This document shows positions 7,436 to 20,460 of a stretch of DNA of 64,000 nucleotides, in pieces. The DNA is from Chaunax sp. Z400. Taxonomy: Eukaryota; Chordata; Actinopteri; Lophiiformes; Chaunacidae. The notes beneath the pieces were generated by a model. That model ran no database searches and was not told where the DNA came from. It saw nothing but the letters and a program-made list of their open reading frames with translations. The stretch spans positions 320,001 to 384,000 of the forward strand of contig CM075190.1 in the NCBI GenBank assembly GCA_037577475.1, written 5' to 3'. Each line of letters begins with the position of its first letter. The first letter of the stretch is position 1. The position numbers and the translations under genes are program-made.

Positions 7436-10400
7436 AACCTTTAGTATAAACCTTTAGTTAAACCTTTAGTTAAACCTTTAGTTAAACCTTTAGTTAAACC
7501 TTTAGTATAAACCTTTAGTATAAACCTTTAGTTAAACCTTTAGTATAAACCTTTAGTATAAACCTTTACTATAAACCTTTAGTTAAACCTTTAGTATAAA
7601 CCTTTAGTTAAACCTTTAGTATAAACTTTTAGTCAAACCTTTAGTATAAACCTTTAGTATAAAAATTTTAGTTAAACCTTTAGTATAAACCTTTAGTTAA
7701 ACCTTTAGTATAAACCTTTAGTATAAACCTTTAGTATAAACCTTTAGTATAAACCTTTAGTTAAACCTTTAGTATAAACCTTTAGTATAAACCTTTAGTA
7801 TAAACCTTTAGTTAAACCTTTAGTATAAACCTTTAGTATAAACCTCTAGTTAAACCTTTAGTATAAACCTTTAGTATAAACCATTAACCTTTAGTTAAAC
7901 CTTTAGTTAAACCTTTAGTATAAACCTTTAGTATAAACCTTGAGTTAAACCTTTAGTATAAACCTTGAGTTAAACCTTTAGTATAAACCTTTAGTCAAAC
8001 CTTTAGTATAAACCTTTTGTATAAACCTTTTGTATAAACCTTTAGTATAAACCTTTAGTATAAACCTTTAGTATAAACCTTTAGTTAAACCTTTAGTTAA
8101 ACCTTTAGTTAAACCTTTAGTATAAACCTTTAGTATAAACCTCTAGTATAAACCTTTACTATAAACCTTTAGTTAAACCTTTAGTATAAACCTTTAGTTA
8201 AACCTTTAGTATAAACTTTTAGTCAAACCTTTAGTATAAACCTTTACTATAAACCTTTAGTTAAACCTTTAGTATAAACCTTTAGTTAAACCTTTAGTAT
8301 AAACTTTTAGTCAAACCTTTAGTATAAACCTTTAGTATAAAAATTTTAGTTAAACCTTTAGTTAAACCTTTAGTATAAACCTTTAGTTAAACCTTTAGTA
8401 TAAACCTTTAGTTAAACCTTTAGTATAAACCTTTAGTTAAACCTTTAGTTAAACCTTTAGTTAAACGTTTAGTATAAACCTTTAGTATAAAAATTTTAGT
8501 TAAACCTTTAGTATAAACCTTTAGTTAAACCTTTAGTATAAACCTTTAGTATAAACCTTTAGTATAAACCTTTAGTTAAACCTTTAGTATAAACCTTTAG
8601 TATAAACCTTTAGTATAAACCTTTAGTATAAACCTTTAGTTAAACCTTTAGTATAAACCTTTAGTATAAACCTCTAGTTAAACCTTTAGTATAAACCTTT
8701 AGTATAAACCATTAACCTTTAGTTAAACCTTTAGTTAAACCTTTAGTATAAACCTTTAGTATAAACCTTGAGTTAAACCTTTAGTATAAACCTTGAGTTA
8801 AACCTTTAGTATAAACCTTTAGTTAAACCTTTAGTCAAACCTTTAGTATAAACCTTTTGTATAAACCTCTAGTATAAACCTTTACTATAAACCTTTAGTT
8901 AAACCTTTAGTATAAACCTTTAGTTAAACCTTTAGTATAAACTTTTAGTCAAACCTTTAGTATAAACCTTTACTATAAACCTTTAGTTAAACCTTTAGTA
9001 TAAACCTTTAGTTAAACCTTTAGTATAAACTTTTAGTCAAACCTTTAGTATAAACCTTTAGTATAAAAATTTTAGTTAAACCTTTAGTTAAACCTTTAGT
9101 ATAAACCTTTAGTTAAACCTTTAGTATAAACCTTTAGTATAAACCTTTAGTTAAACCTTTAGTATAAACCTTTACTATAAACCTTTTGTTAAACCTTTAG
9201 TAAAACCTTTAGTATAAACCTTTAGTATAAACCTTTAGTTAAACCTTTAGTATAAACCTTTAGTATAAACCTTTAGTATAAACCTTTAGTTAAACCTTTA
9301 GTTAAACCTTTAGTTAAACGTTTAGTATAAACCTTTAGTATAAACCTTTAGTATAAACCTTTAGTTAAACCTTTAGTATAAACCTTTAGTTAAACCTTTA
9401 GTATAAACCTTTAGTTAAAGCTTTAGTATAAACCTTTAGTATAAACCTTTAGTATAAACCTTTAGTATAAACCTTTAGTTAAACCTTTAGTTAAACCTTT
9501 AGTATAAACCTTTAGTATAAACCTTTAGTTAAACCTTTAGTTAAACCTTTAGTAGAAACCTTTAGTATAAACCTTTAGTTAAACCTTTAGTATAAACCTT
9601 TAGTTAAACCTTTAGTTAAACCTTTAGTTAAACCTTTAGTATAAACCTCTAGTTAAACCTTTAGTATAAACCTTTAGTATAAACCTTTAGTTAAACCTTT
9701 AGTATAAACCTTTAGTATAAACTTTTAGTCAAACCTTTAGTTAAACCTTTAGTATAAACCTTTAGTATAACCCTTTAGTATAAACCTTTAGTTAAACCTT
9801 TAGTTAAACCTTTAGTAGAAACCTTTAGTGTAAACCTTTAGTTAAACCTTTAGTATAAACCTTTAGTTAAACCTTTAGTATAAACCTTTAGTATAAACTT
9901 TTAGTTAAACCTTTAGTTAAACCTTTAGTATAAACCTTTAGTATAAACCTTTAGTATAAACTTTTAGTATAAACCTTTAGTTAAACCTTTAGTTAAACCT
10001 TTAGTAGAAACCTTTAGTATAAACCTTTTGTTGAACCTTTAGTATAAACCTTTACTTAAACCTTTAGTTAAACCTTTAGTATAAACCTCTAGTTAAACCT
10101 TTAGTATAAACCTTTACTATAAACCTTTACTATAAACCTTTAGTATAAACCTTTAGTATAAACCTTTACTATAAACCTTTAGTTAAACCTTTAGTATAAA
10201 CCTTTAGTTAAACCTTTAGTATAAACTTTTAGTCAAACCTTTATTATAAACCTTTAGTATAAACATTTAGTATAAACCTTTATTATAAACCTTTATTATA
10301 AACCTTTAGTATAAACCTTTATTATAAACCTTTATTATAAACCTTTAGTATAAACCTTTAGTATAAACCTTTATTATAAACCTTTAGTATAAACCTTTAG

Positions 10401-11432
10401 TTAAACCTTTAGTATAAACCTTTAGTATAAACCTTTAGTATAAACCTTTAGTTAAACCTTTAGTATAAACCTTTAGTATAAACCTTTAGTTAAACCTTTA
10501 GTATAAACCTTTAGTTAAACCTTTAGTATAAACCTTTAGTATAAACCTTTAGTATAAACCTTTAGTTAAACCTTTAGTTAAACCTTTAGTTAAACCTTTA
10601 GTATAAACCTTTAGTATAAACCTTTAGTTAAACCTTTAGTATAAACCTTTAGTTAAACCTTTAGTATAAACCTTTAGTTAAACCTTTAGTATAAACCTTT
10701 AGTTTAAACCTTTAGTATAAACCTTTAGTATAAACCTTTAGTATAAACCTTTAGTATAAACCTTTAGTTGAACCTTTAGTATAAACATTTAGTATAAACC
10801 TTTAGTTAAACCTTTAGTTAAACCTTTAGTTAAACCTTTAGTTAAACCTTTAGTAATAAACCTTTAGTAATAAACCTTTAGTATAAACCTTTAGTATAAA
10901 CCTTTAGTATAAACCTTTAGTATAAACCTTTAGTATAAACCTTTAGTATAAACCTTTAGTATAAACCTTTAGTATAAACCTTTAGTATAAACCTTTAGTT
11001 AAACCTTTAGTATAAACCTTTAGTATAAACCTTTAGTATAAACCTTTAGTATAAACCTTTATTATAAACCTTTAGTATAAACCTTTAGTATAAACCTTTA
11101 GTATAAACCTTTAGTATAAACCTTTATTATAAACCTTTAGTATAAACCTTTAGTATAAACCTTTAGTATAAACCTTTAGTATAAACCTTTAGTATAAACC
11201 TTTAGTATAAACCTTTAGTATAAACCTTTATTATAAACCTTTAGTATAAACCTTTAGTATAAACCTTTATTATAAACCTTTATTATAAACCTTTAGTATA
11301 AACCTTTAGTATAAACCTTTATTATAAACCTTTAGTATAAACCTTTAGTTAAACCTTTAGTATAAACCTTTAGTTAAACCTTTAGTATAAACCTTTAGTA
11401 TAAACCTTTAGTTAAACCTTTAGTATAAACTT
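7436..11432 (+). repeat. AAACCTTTAGT satellite, copy 1 (~4.0 kb)
   Basis: Head-to-tail array of two interspersed monomers, 12 bp (AAACCTTTAGTT) and 13 bp (AAACCTTTAGTAT), with rare variants such as AAACCTTGAGTT, AAACTTTTAGTC and AAACCTTTATTAT. TTATTAT variants cluster toward the 3' end (after ~10230). Several 300-700 bp blocks recur, indicating higher-order duplication. Block 2 is about 1 kb shorter. No gene is present. Confidence 0.97.
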
Positions 11433-14400
11433 TTATAGTATGTATAGTATGTACAGTATGTATAGTATGTATAGTATGTACAGTATGAATAATATGTATA
11501 GTATCTACATTATGAATAGTATGTGTAGTATATACAGTATGTTTAGTATGAATAGTATGTATAGTATGAATAGTATGTATAGTATGTATAGTATGTACAG
11601 TATGAATAGTATGTATAGTATGAATAGTATGAATGGTATGTACAGTATGAATAGTATGTACAGTATGTACAGTATGAATAGTATGTATAGTATGAATAGT
11701 ATGTATAGTATGTACAGTATGAATAGTATGTACAGTATGAATAGTATGTATAGTATGTACAGTATGAATAGTATGTACAGTATGAATAGTATGTATAGTA
11801 TGTACAGTATGAAGAGTACGAATAGTATGTATATTATGAGTAGTATGTATAGTATGTACAGTATGAATAGTATGTATAGTATAAATAGTATGTATAGTAT
11901 GTACAGTATGTATAGTATGAATAGTATGAATAGTATGTACAGTATGAATAGTATGTATAGTATGTACAGTATGAATAGTATGTATAGCATGAATAGTATG
12001 TATAGTATGTACAGTATGAATAGTATGTACAGTATGAATAGTATGTATAGTATGTACAGTATGAATAGTATGTATAGTATGTACAGTATGAATAGTATGT
12101 ATAGTATGTACAGTATGAATAGTATGAATAGTATGTATAGTATGTATAGTACGAATAGTATGTATAGTATGAGTAGTATGTATAGTATGTACAGTATGAA
12201 TAGTATGTATAGTATGTACATTATGAATAGTATGAATAGTATGTACAGTATGAATAGTATGAGTAGTATGTATAGTATGTACAGTATGAATAGTATGTAT
12301 AGTATGTACATTATGAATAGTATGAATAGTATGTACAGTATGAATAGTATGTATAGTATAAATAGTATGTATAGTATAAATAGTATGTATAGTATGTATA
12401 GTATAAATAGTATGTACAGTATGTATAGTATGTACAGTATGACTAGTATGTGTAGTATGAATAGTATGTATAGTAGGAATAGTATGTATAGTATGAATAG
12501 TATGTATAGTATGTACAGTATGAATAGTATGCATAGTACGTCTAGTATGTATAGTAGGAATAGTATGTACAGTATGAATAGTATGTATAGTATGTATAGT
12601 ATGAATAGTATGTACAGTATGAATAGTATGTATAGTATGTATAGTAAAAATAGTATGTATAGTATGAATAGTATGTATAGTAGTAGTATGTGTAGTATGT
12701 ATAGTATGAATAGTATGTATAGAATGAACAGTATGTATAGTATGAATAGTATGTATAGTATGTATAGTATGAATAGTATGTACAGTATGAATAGTATGTA
12801 TAGTATGTATAGTAAAAATAGTATGTATACTATGAATAGTATGTATAGTAGTAGTATGTGTAGTATGTATAGTATGTATAGTATGAATAGTATGAATAGT
12901 ATGTATAGAATGAACAGTATGTATAGTATGAATAGTATGTATAGTATGTACAGTATGAATAGTATGTACAGCATGTATGGTATGTATTGTATGTACATTA
13001 TGTAAAGTATGTATAGTATGAATAGTATGTATGGCATGTATAGTATGAATAGTATGTATGGTATGCATGGTATGCATAGTATGTATAGAATTCATATGTA
13101 TAGTATGAATAGTATGTATAGTATGAATAGTATGTATAGTATGTATAGTATGAATAGTATGTATAGTAGTAGTATGTGTAGAATGAATAGTATGTATAGT
13201 ATGTATAGTATGAATAGTATGTATGGTATGCATGGTATGCATAGTATGTATAGAATTTATATGTATAGTATGTATAGTAAAAATAGTATGTATAGTATGA
13301 ATAGTATATATAGTAGTAGTATGTGTAGAATGAATAGTATGTATAATATGTATAGTATGAATAGTATGTATAGTATGAATAGTAGTAGTATGTATAGAAT
13401 GAATAGTATGTATAGTATGAATAGTATGTATAGTATGAATAGTATGTACAGTATGAATAGTATTTTATAGTATGAATAGTATGTACAGTATGATTAGTAT
13501 GTACAGTATGAATAGTATGTATAGTATGTACAGTATGAATAGTATGTATAGTATAAATGGTATGTATGGCATGTATAGTATGAATAGTATATATGGTATG
13601 CATGGTATGCATAGTATGTATAGAATTTATATGTATAGTATGAATAGTATGTATAGTATGTAAAGTAAAAAATAGTATGTATAGTATGAATAGTATGTAT
13701 AGTAGTAGTATGTGTGGAAATAATAGTATGTATAGTATGTATAGTATGAATAGTATGTATAGAATGAATAGTATGTATAGTATAAATAGTATGTTTAGTA
13801 AAAAATATTATGTATATGTATGTAAAGTATGAATAGTATGTATAGTATGTACAGTATGAATAGTATGTATAGTATAAATAGTATGTATAGTATGTAGAGT
13901 ATGTATAGTATGTATAGTATAAACAGTATGTTTAGTATGAATAGTATGTATAGTATGAATAGTATGTATAGTATGTACAGTATGAATAGTATGTATAGTA
14001 TGAATAGTATGAATAGTATGTACAGTATGAATAGTATGTATAGAATAAACAGTATGTTTAGTATAAATAGTATGTACAGTATGAATAGTATGAATAGTAT
14101 GTATAGTATGAATAGTAGTAGTATGTGTAGAATGAACAGTATGTATAGTATGAATAGTATGTATAGTATAAATAGTATGTATGGCATGTATAGTATGAAT
14201 AGTATGTATAGTAGTAGTATGTGTAGAAATAATAGTATGAATAGTATGTATAGTAGGAATAGTATGTATAGTATGAATAGTATGTATAGTATGTACAGTA
14301 TGAATAGTACGCATAGTATGTATAGTATGTATAGTAGGAATAGTATGTACAGTATGAATACTATGTATAGTATGTACAGTATGAATAGTATGTACAGTAT

Positions 14401-15108
14401 GTATAGTATGTACAGTATGAATAGTATGTATAGTATGTACATTATGAATAGTATGAATAGTATGTACAGTATGAATAGTATGTATAGTATAAATAGTATG
14501 TATAGTATAAATAGTATGTATAGTATGTATAGTATAAATAGTATGTACAGTATATATAGTATGAATAGTATGTACAGTATGTATAGTATGAATAGTATGT
14601 ATAGTATGAATAGTATGTATGGTATGCATGGTATGCATAGTATGTATAGAATTTATATGTATAGTATGTATAGTAAAAATAGTATGTATAGTATGAATAG
14701 TATGTATAGTATGAATAGTATGTATAGTATGAATAGTATGTATAGTATGTACAGTATGTACAATATGAATAGTATGTATAGTATGTACAGTATGAATAGT
14801 ATGTACAATATGAATAGTATGTATAGTATGTACAGTATGAATAGTATGTATAGTATGAATAGTATGTATAGTATGTATAGTATGTATAGTATGTACAGTA
14901 TGAATAGTATGTATAGTATGTACAGTATGAATAGTATGAATAGTATGTATAGTATGTACAGTATGAATAGTATGAATAGTATGTATAGTATGTATAGTAT
15001 GTATAGTATAAATAGTATGTACAGTATGAATAGTATGTATAGTATGAATAGTAGTCGTATGTGTAGAATGAACAGTATGTACAGTATGTATAGTATGAAT
15101 ACATGTAG
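11433..15108 (+). repeat. AGTATG satellite, copy 1 (~3.7 kb)
   Basis: Array of 9-bp units xxxAGTATG where xxx is mainly TAT, AAT or TAC, arranged in 27-45 bp mixtures. Landmark variants (GGTATGCATGG, AGAATTTATATG, AGTAGTAGTATG) recur. Because 9 is a multiple of three and the monomer lacks stops in several frames on both strands, it yields very long meaningless ORFs. It follows the AAACC array with no gap and runs into the last visible exon of the minus-strand gene at 15109. Confidence 0.97.
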
Positions 15109-17691
15109 CTTGACCCCTCCCCTGGTCACCTCCCCCATCTTCGTGTAGAGCTGCACTCCCTCTGGGTCCTGGATGCAGTGGAGGTGGCGACGCTGGGTCA
15201 TCCAGATCTCCCCCATCCTGGCGCGGTCAATCAGCGGGACCCCCATGGTGTCCACAGCATTCCAGAAGTGATCCAGCACCTCCTGGATCAGACGGTCGGC
15301 TTCTGGCTGCGCCCTGATCCGCCGCCGGCAGTGAGGAGCCATCTCAGGAATGGTCAGGTGGACGATGGCACCCGTCCCCATCTGGGACTGCTTTGCCCTC
15401 TTCAGCCGCTCCACATCCTCCCCGTCCCACTCAAAGATGGCAGTGGACAGGCGGGACATGAAGGGGCCGTACAGCAGGTTGGCGTCGGTGGTGACGCCCC
15501 TCGCGAAGCGTCGCAAGAGGTGCCACACATCCAGGCGGACCATCAGCTGGTCCCACTCACCAAACATCAGCCCGACCTAACAACGAATCATCAATCGGTC
15601 AGTCGTTTTAAATGGCAGCTGCAGTCAGCAGTGTGTCTGTGTGTGAGAGACGCCACGGTACCTTGGGCTGGTGGTTGCGAGTGCAGCAGTCCCGGTCCAC
15701 GTAGAGCACCTGAGGGGGTGCCACCCTGGCCTCCCTGTAGCGCCGCATGAGCCCCTGCGCCATGGCTACCAGTCCATCCCCCTCGCAGGCGGTGAGGACG
15801 GAGATGAGCACCTGCCCGTACTCGTTGCCCACGTTGGTCACCCATCCTGCTGTCCCAGCGGCCTTACCGGCCAGTTTCTTGGTCATCTGCATGAGACACA
15901 GTGAAGAACATTGTCACGTCACACACCGATTATACTTTCAAATAGTAAACATTGTCGGACACACTGAGAGCACAATCCATAGAAATGCGTGCATCTTCCT
16001 AATCACAGCTCACCTTCTTGGTGGAGTCCAGCTTCAAAATGCTGCCAAACACCGAGGTAAGCCTGGCCTTGGTCTCCGGCAGGCGGGCGAGGGCGTCCCG
16101 CACGTACACGGAGAGCAGCCAGGACGCAGAGGGCACTGGTGGCATCTTTGGCAGCTGCTGCAGGTCCTGCTGTTCCGTGACGCCGAGCAACTCCAACACA
16201 GAGAGGTAGCGGATGACGCGCCCCGCCCACTCTGAGCTGTGCTGGTCCCTCAAGGTTTTTCTGAGGCAAGCCGCACTTTTGCCCAAAGTGCGCTCCCTCA
16301 AATGCCCCACCACCGCCTTGTCGCAGGACAACCCGAGTGTGTGGTGAAGAGGTCAATCGTGTGCTATGCTGCAGTAAATAATTGAATGAATAAATAAATA
16401 CACAAGCCTTCTTATTTCTGCTTACTTGTAGGTCAGGATGGCAGGAAACTGCATCTGGTGCCCCAGGTCCAGCTGGTCCATGATATCCTGGGACCAGGCA
16501 GCAACCTTGCGCTTACATGACAGGCATTCCAGGTACTCCGTGCCCATGAAGTACCAGCCTGTCATGTCCAGGACCCTCCGCACCGTCTTGTACAGACCAG
16601 CCCCTGTGAGTTTGTGGCCACATCCCTTGCACACAAACCTGCACGCCCACATCCTGTAGGGCGCCCACAGGAAGAAGCGTGTGTGAAAAAAGGGATGGCA
16701 CGAGGCAGGGGGCTGCGCGTACAGGGGCCGGTCTCCTGGGGGGGACCACCAGAGATGGAGGTCACTGACGAGGACGGGATGTCCTCCCACACCTCTGGTG
16801 AAGAGAGCTCGGCCCAGCCAGTCCTGCTGCTCCACCGGCAGCGCCTTCCTCCACTTCTTGGGCAGCAGCTGCAACGTTCACATCGCATCCGTCAGTACTA
16901 TTTTAAGTACTAATATCATTTTGCTTATTACTAGAAAATTATATCTCACCTCTGCACCGGTGGAGGTGGGCTGCGCGAGCTGTTTGGGGGGAGGGGGTCC
17001 TGAAGGTCCTGGGCGGGCGACAGGTGCTGCGGCATCCCTGGCAACTGCAAATTTCAGCCAGTCAGTCAGTCAGTCAGTCAGTCAGCCAGCCAGCCAGTTG
17101 AACGACTGACAGGACATGGCGTACAAAAAACCAAAATGCACTCACGCTGAGAGTCGACCTCCACAGCAGCGGCGACGAGGACGTCGTCCGTCAGGTCACC
17201 GGATGCAGCGCCTGCACAAGAAGTGAATGTAGGACTGTATGACATTTGCACTTTTAACAGGACTCGTGAGACGCCTACACAACAAGGGGAGAGGGTCTTA
17301 CTGGTCGACGGACGTGCTGTGTCCTGGCGGGCAGGCGGAGTAGCCGCTGGAACTCTGGCCGCTGCATCCTGGTTGGTGCGACCGACCAAGTACACCTGCA
17401 GCTGCTTCAGCCGCGACCCGGCCTGTGGCTTCTGGCGCGTCACCCACTGCACGTACCTATGGACAAACAGGGCAAACCGAATGAGTGTTTTCTCCATAGT
17501 TGACCTGTGAATTTTTACAATTGAAAAATGATGACTTCTCAATACTCACGTCCTGCTCTCCCGGTCAGTTGCTTCGTACAGTGAAGCATAGGTCCTGCTG
17601 GCGTGCACCCCAAAACCTACGCAACACTTATCCATGCCCCTCACCGACTCTGCTCCCTCCCGCATCCGCCGCTCCTTCACTGCCACCATGA
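15109..17691 (-). pseudogene. Eight-exon transposase-like gene, copy 1 (truncated both ends)
   Basis: Matches copy 2 (20461-23453) exon for exon: H 15109-15576, G 15662-15886, F 16014-16332, E 16426-16868, D 16950-17044, C 17146-17211, B 17302-17456, and a 3' remnant of A 17550-17691. The start of exon A is missing; at 17692 the sequence switches to a 31-bp minisatellite. At the exon F acceptor the plus strand reads CAACCCGAG where copies 2 and 4 have CAACCTGAG, so the AG is changed to GG. Exon H stops at the AGTATG satellite. Taken as a pseudogene; see copy 2 for protein features. Confidence 0.7.
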
Positions 17692-18180
17692 CAGACCAAA
17701 ACACACACAAATTATAAAAACACACCGCAAAACACACACAAATTATAAAAACACACCGCAAAACACACACAAATTATAAAAACACACCGCAAAACACACA
17801 CAAATTATAAAAACACACCGCAAAACACACACAAATTATAAAAACACACCGCAAAACACACACAAATTATAAAAACACACCGCAAAACACACACAAATTA
17901 TAAAAACACACCGCAAAACACACACAAATTATAAAAACACACCGCAAAACACACACAAATTATAAAAACACACCGCAAAACACACACAAATTATAAAAAC
18001 ACACCGCAAAACACACACAAATTATAAAAACACACCGCAAAACACACACAAATTATAAAAACACACCGCAAAACACACACAAATTATAAAAACACACTGC
18101 AAAACACACACAAATTATAAAAACATACTGCAAAACACACACAAATTATAAAAACACACTGCAAAACACACAAATTATAT
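17692..18180. repeat. 31-bp minisatellite (CACACAAATTATAAAAACAC), copy 1
   Basis: About 15-16 units with a 31-bp period, each containing CACACAAATTATAAAAAC and CACACCGCAAAA; the last units change CCGC to CTGC. It begins exactly where exon A of the adjacent gene copy is interrupted. The block-2 array (54297-54725) is 62 bp shorter, i.e. two units. Confidence 0.95.
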
Positions 18181-18411
18181 AAAGGCAAAGCAAATATACA
18201 CATACAAAGAAAAGACACACACAAACAAAAAAGATAAGATAAACACACTGCACACAATTATGTTCTAAAAATAAACAAATCCATCACTTCCCCCCCTCTG
18301 CTTCTCTTTCCTGTCTCTTCCTTCTGTCCTGTTTTCTCTTTTCCTTTCTCTTCATTTTCTGCGCAAGTCTTTGCTCCTTCCTTTTGAATCTTTCTGCTCT
18401 CCTCTTTGCCA
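18181..18411 (-). pseudogene. Fragment related to the Lys/Arg-rich ORF at 26.3-26.7 kb
   Basis: The stretch from about 18240 to 18411 matches, with divergence, 26410-26580: a C-rich run, then TTTCCTGTCTCTTCCTTCT, then CTCCTTCCTTTT and TCTGCTCTCCTC. Read on the minus strand it gives a short basic peptide ending in stops. It is an old, diverged partial copy of that locus, joined at 18412 to a piece of exon B. Confidence 0.5.
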
Positions 18412-18451
18412 ACAAGGGGAGAGGGTCTTACTGGTCGACGGACATGCTGTG
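18412..18451 (-). pseudogene. Exon B fragment at a chimeric junction
   Basis: About 40 bases (CAACAAGGGGAGAGGGTCTT onward) repeat 17280-17319, the 3' end and donor of exon B of the eight-exon gene, with one G-to-A change. On one side it is fused to the Lys/Arg-rich fragment and on the other, at CTGTG, to the AGTATG satellite. The same junction is present at 54955-54994. Confidence 0.8.
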
Positions 18452-20460
18452 TACAGTATGAATAATATGTATAGTATGTTTAGTATGAATAGTATGTACA
18501 GTATGAATAGTATGTACAGTATGTACAGTATGAATAGTATGTACAGTATGAATAGTATGAATAGTATGTACAGTATGAATAGTATGTATAGTATGTACAG
18601 TATGAATAGTATGTATAGTATGTACAGTATGAATAGTATGTATAGTATGTACAGTATGAATAGTATGTATAGTATGTACAGTATGAATAGTATGAATAGT
18701 ATGTATAGTATGTATAGTATGTACAGTATGAATAGTATGAATAGTATGAATAGTATGTATAGTATGTACGGTATGAACAGTATGTACAGTATGTACAGTA
18801 TGAATAGTATGTACAGTATGTACAGTATGTACAGTATGAATAGTATGTATAGAATGTATAGTATGTATAGTATGTATAGTATAAATAGTATGTACAGTAT
18901 GAATAGTATGTACAGTATGAATAGTATGAATAGTATGTATAGTATGTACAGTATGAATAGTATGTATAGTATGTACAGTATGAATAGTATGTATAGTATG
19001 TACAGTATGAATAGTATGTATAGTATGTACAGTATGAATAGTATGTATAGTATGTACAGTATGAATAGTATGTACAGTATGTACAGTATGAATAGTATGT
19101 ATAGTATGTACAGTATGAATAGTATGTACAGTATGTACAGTATGTACAGTATGAACAGTATGAATAGTATGTATAGTATGTACAGTATGTATAGCATGAA
19201 TAGTATGTATAGTATGTACAGTATGAATAGTATGTACAGTATGAATAGTATGTATAGTATGTACAGTATGAATAGTATGTACAGTATGAATAGTATGTAC
19301 AGTATGTACAGTATGAATAGTATGTACAGTATGTACAGTATGTATAGTACGAATAGTATGTATAGTATGAGTAGTATGTATAGTATGTACAGTATGAATA
19401 GTATGTACAGTATGAATAGTATGTATAGTATGAATAGTATGTATAGTATAAATAGTATGTATAGTATAAATAGTATGTGTAGTATGTATAGTATAAATAG
19501 TATGTACAGTATGTATAGTATGAATAGTATGTACAGTATGTATAGTATGAATAGTATGTATAGTATGTACAGTATGAATAGTATGTGTAGTATGTACAGT
19601 ATGACTAGTATGAATAGTATGTATAGTATGTACAGTAGGAATAGTATGTATAGTAGGAATAGTATGTATAGTATGAATAGTATGTATAGTACGAATAGTA
19701 TGTATAGTACGAATAGTATGTACAGTATGAGTAGTATGTATAGTATGTACAGTATGTATAGTATGTACAGTATGTACATTATGAATAGTATGAATAGTAT
19801 GTACAGTATGAATAGTATGTATAGTATAAATAGTATGTATAGTATAAATAGTATGTGTAGTATGTATAGTATGTGTAGTATGTATAGTATAAATAGTATG
19901 TACAGTATGTATAGTATGAATAGTATGTACAGTATGTACAGTATGAATAGTATGTACAGTATGTACAGTATGAATAGTATGTATAGTATGTACAGTATGT
20001 ACAGTATGTACAGTATGAACAGTATGTATAGTAGGAATAGTATGTATAGTATGAATAGTATGAATAGTATGAATAGTATGTACAGTATGAATAGTATGTA
20101 CAGTATGAATAGTATGTATAGTATGAATAGTATGTATAGTAGGTACAGTATGAATAGTATGTACAGTATGAATAGTATGTACAGTATGAATAGTATTTAC
20201 AGTATGAATAGTATGTATAGTATGAATAGTATGTATAGTATGTACAGTATGAATAGTATGTATAGTATGTACAGTATGAATAGTATGAATAGTATGAATA
20301 GTATGTATAGTATGTACAGTATGAACAGTATGTATAGTATGAACAGTATGTATAGTATGTACAGTATGAATAGTATGTATTGTATGTACAGTATGAATAG
20401 TATGTATAGTATGTACAGTATGAATAGTATGTACAGTATGTATAGTATGAATACATGTAG
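18452..20460 (+). repeat. AGTATG satellite, second array of block 1 (~2.0 kb)
   Basis: The same 9-bp xxxAGTATG units as at 11433-15108, but richer in TAC units and without the GGTATGCATGG landmark. It starts inside the exon B fragment and ends in the same bases of exon H as the first array (ATACATGTAG then CTTGACC). Confidence 0.97.

Noticed and set aside
7436..11432. Telomere-like repeat
   Set aside because: AAACCTTTAGT resembles neither TTAGGG nor TTTAGGG arrays, and the unit length is 12-13 bp.
11395..15148. Very long ORFs of His-Thr-Ile, Met-Tyr-Ser and Tyr-Ile-Leu repeats (also at 18352-20500, 46436-51753 and 54914-57417)
   Set aside because: They are translations of 9-bp satellite units open in several frames on both strands at once; no start context, domain or codon bias supports a protein.
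15178..17510. Plus-strand ORFs of 60-190 codons across the eight-exon gene (and at the three other copies)
   Set aside because: They are antisense shadows of GC-rich exons; the minus strand has consistent GT/AG introns and phases.
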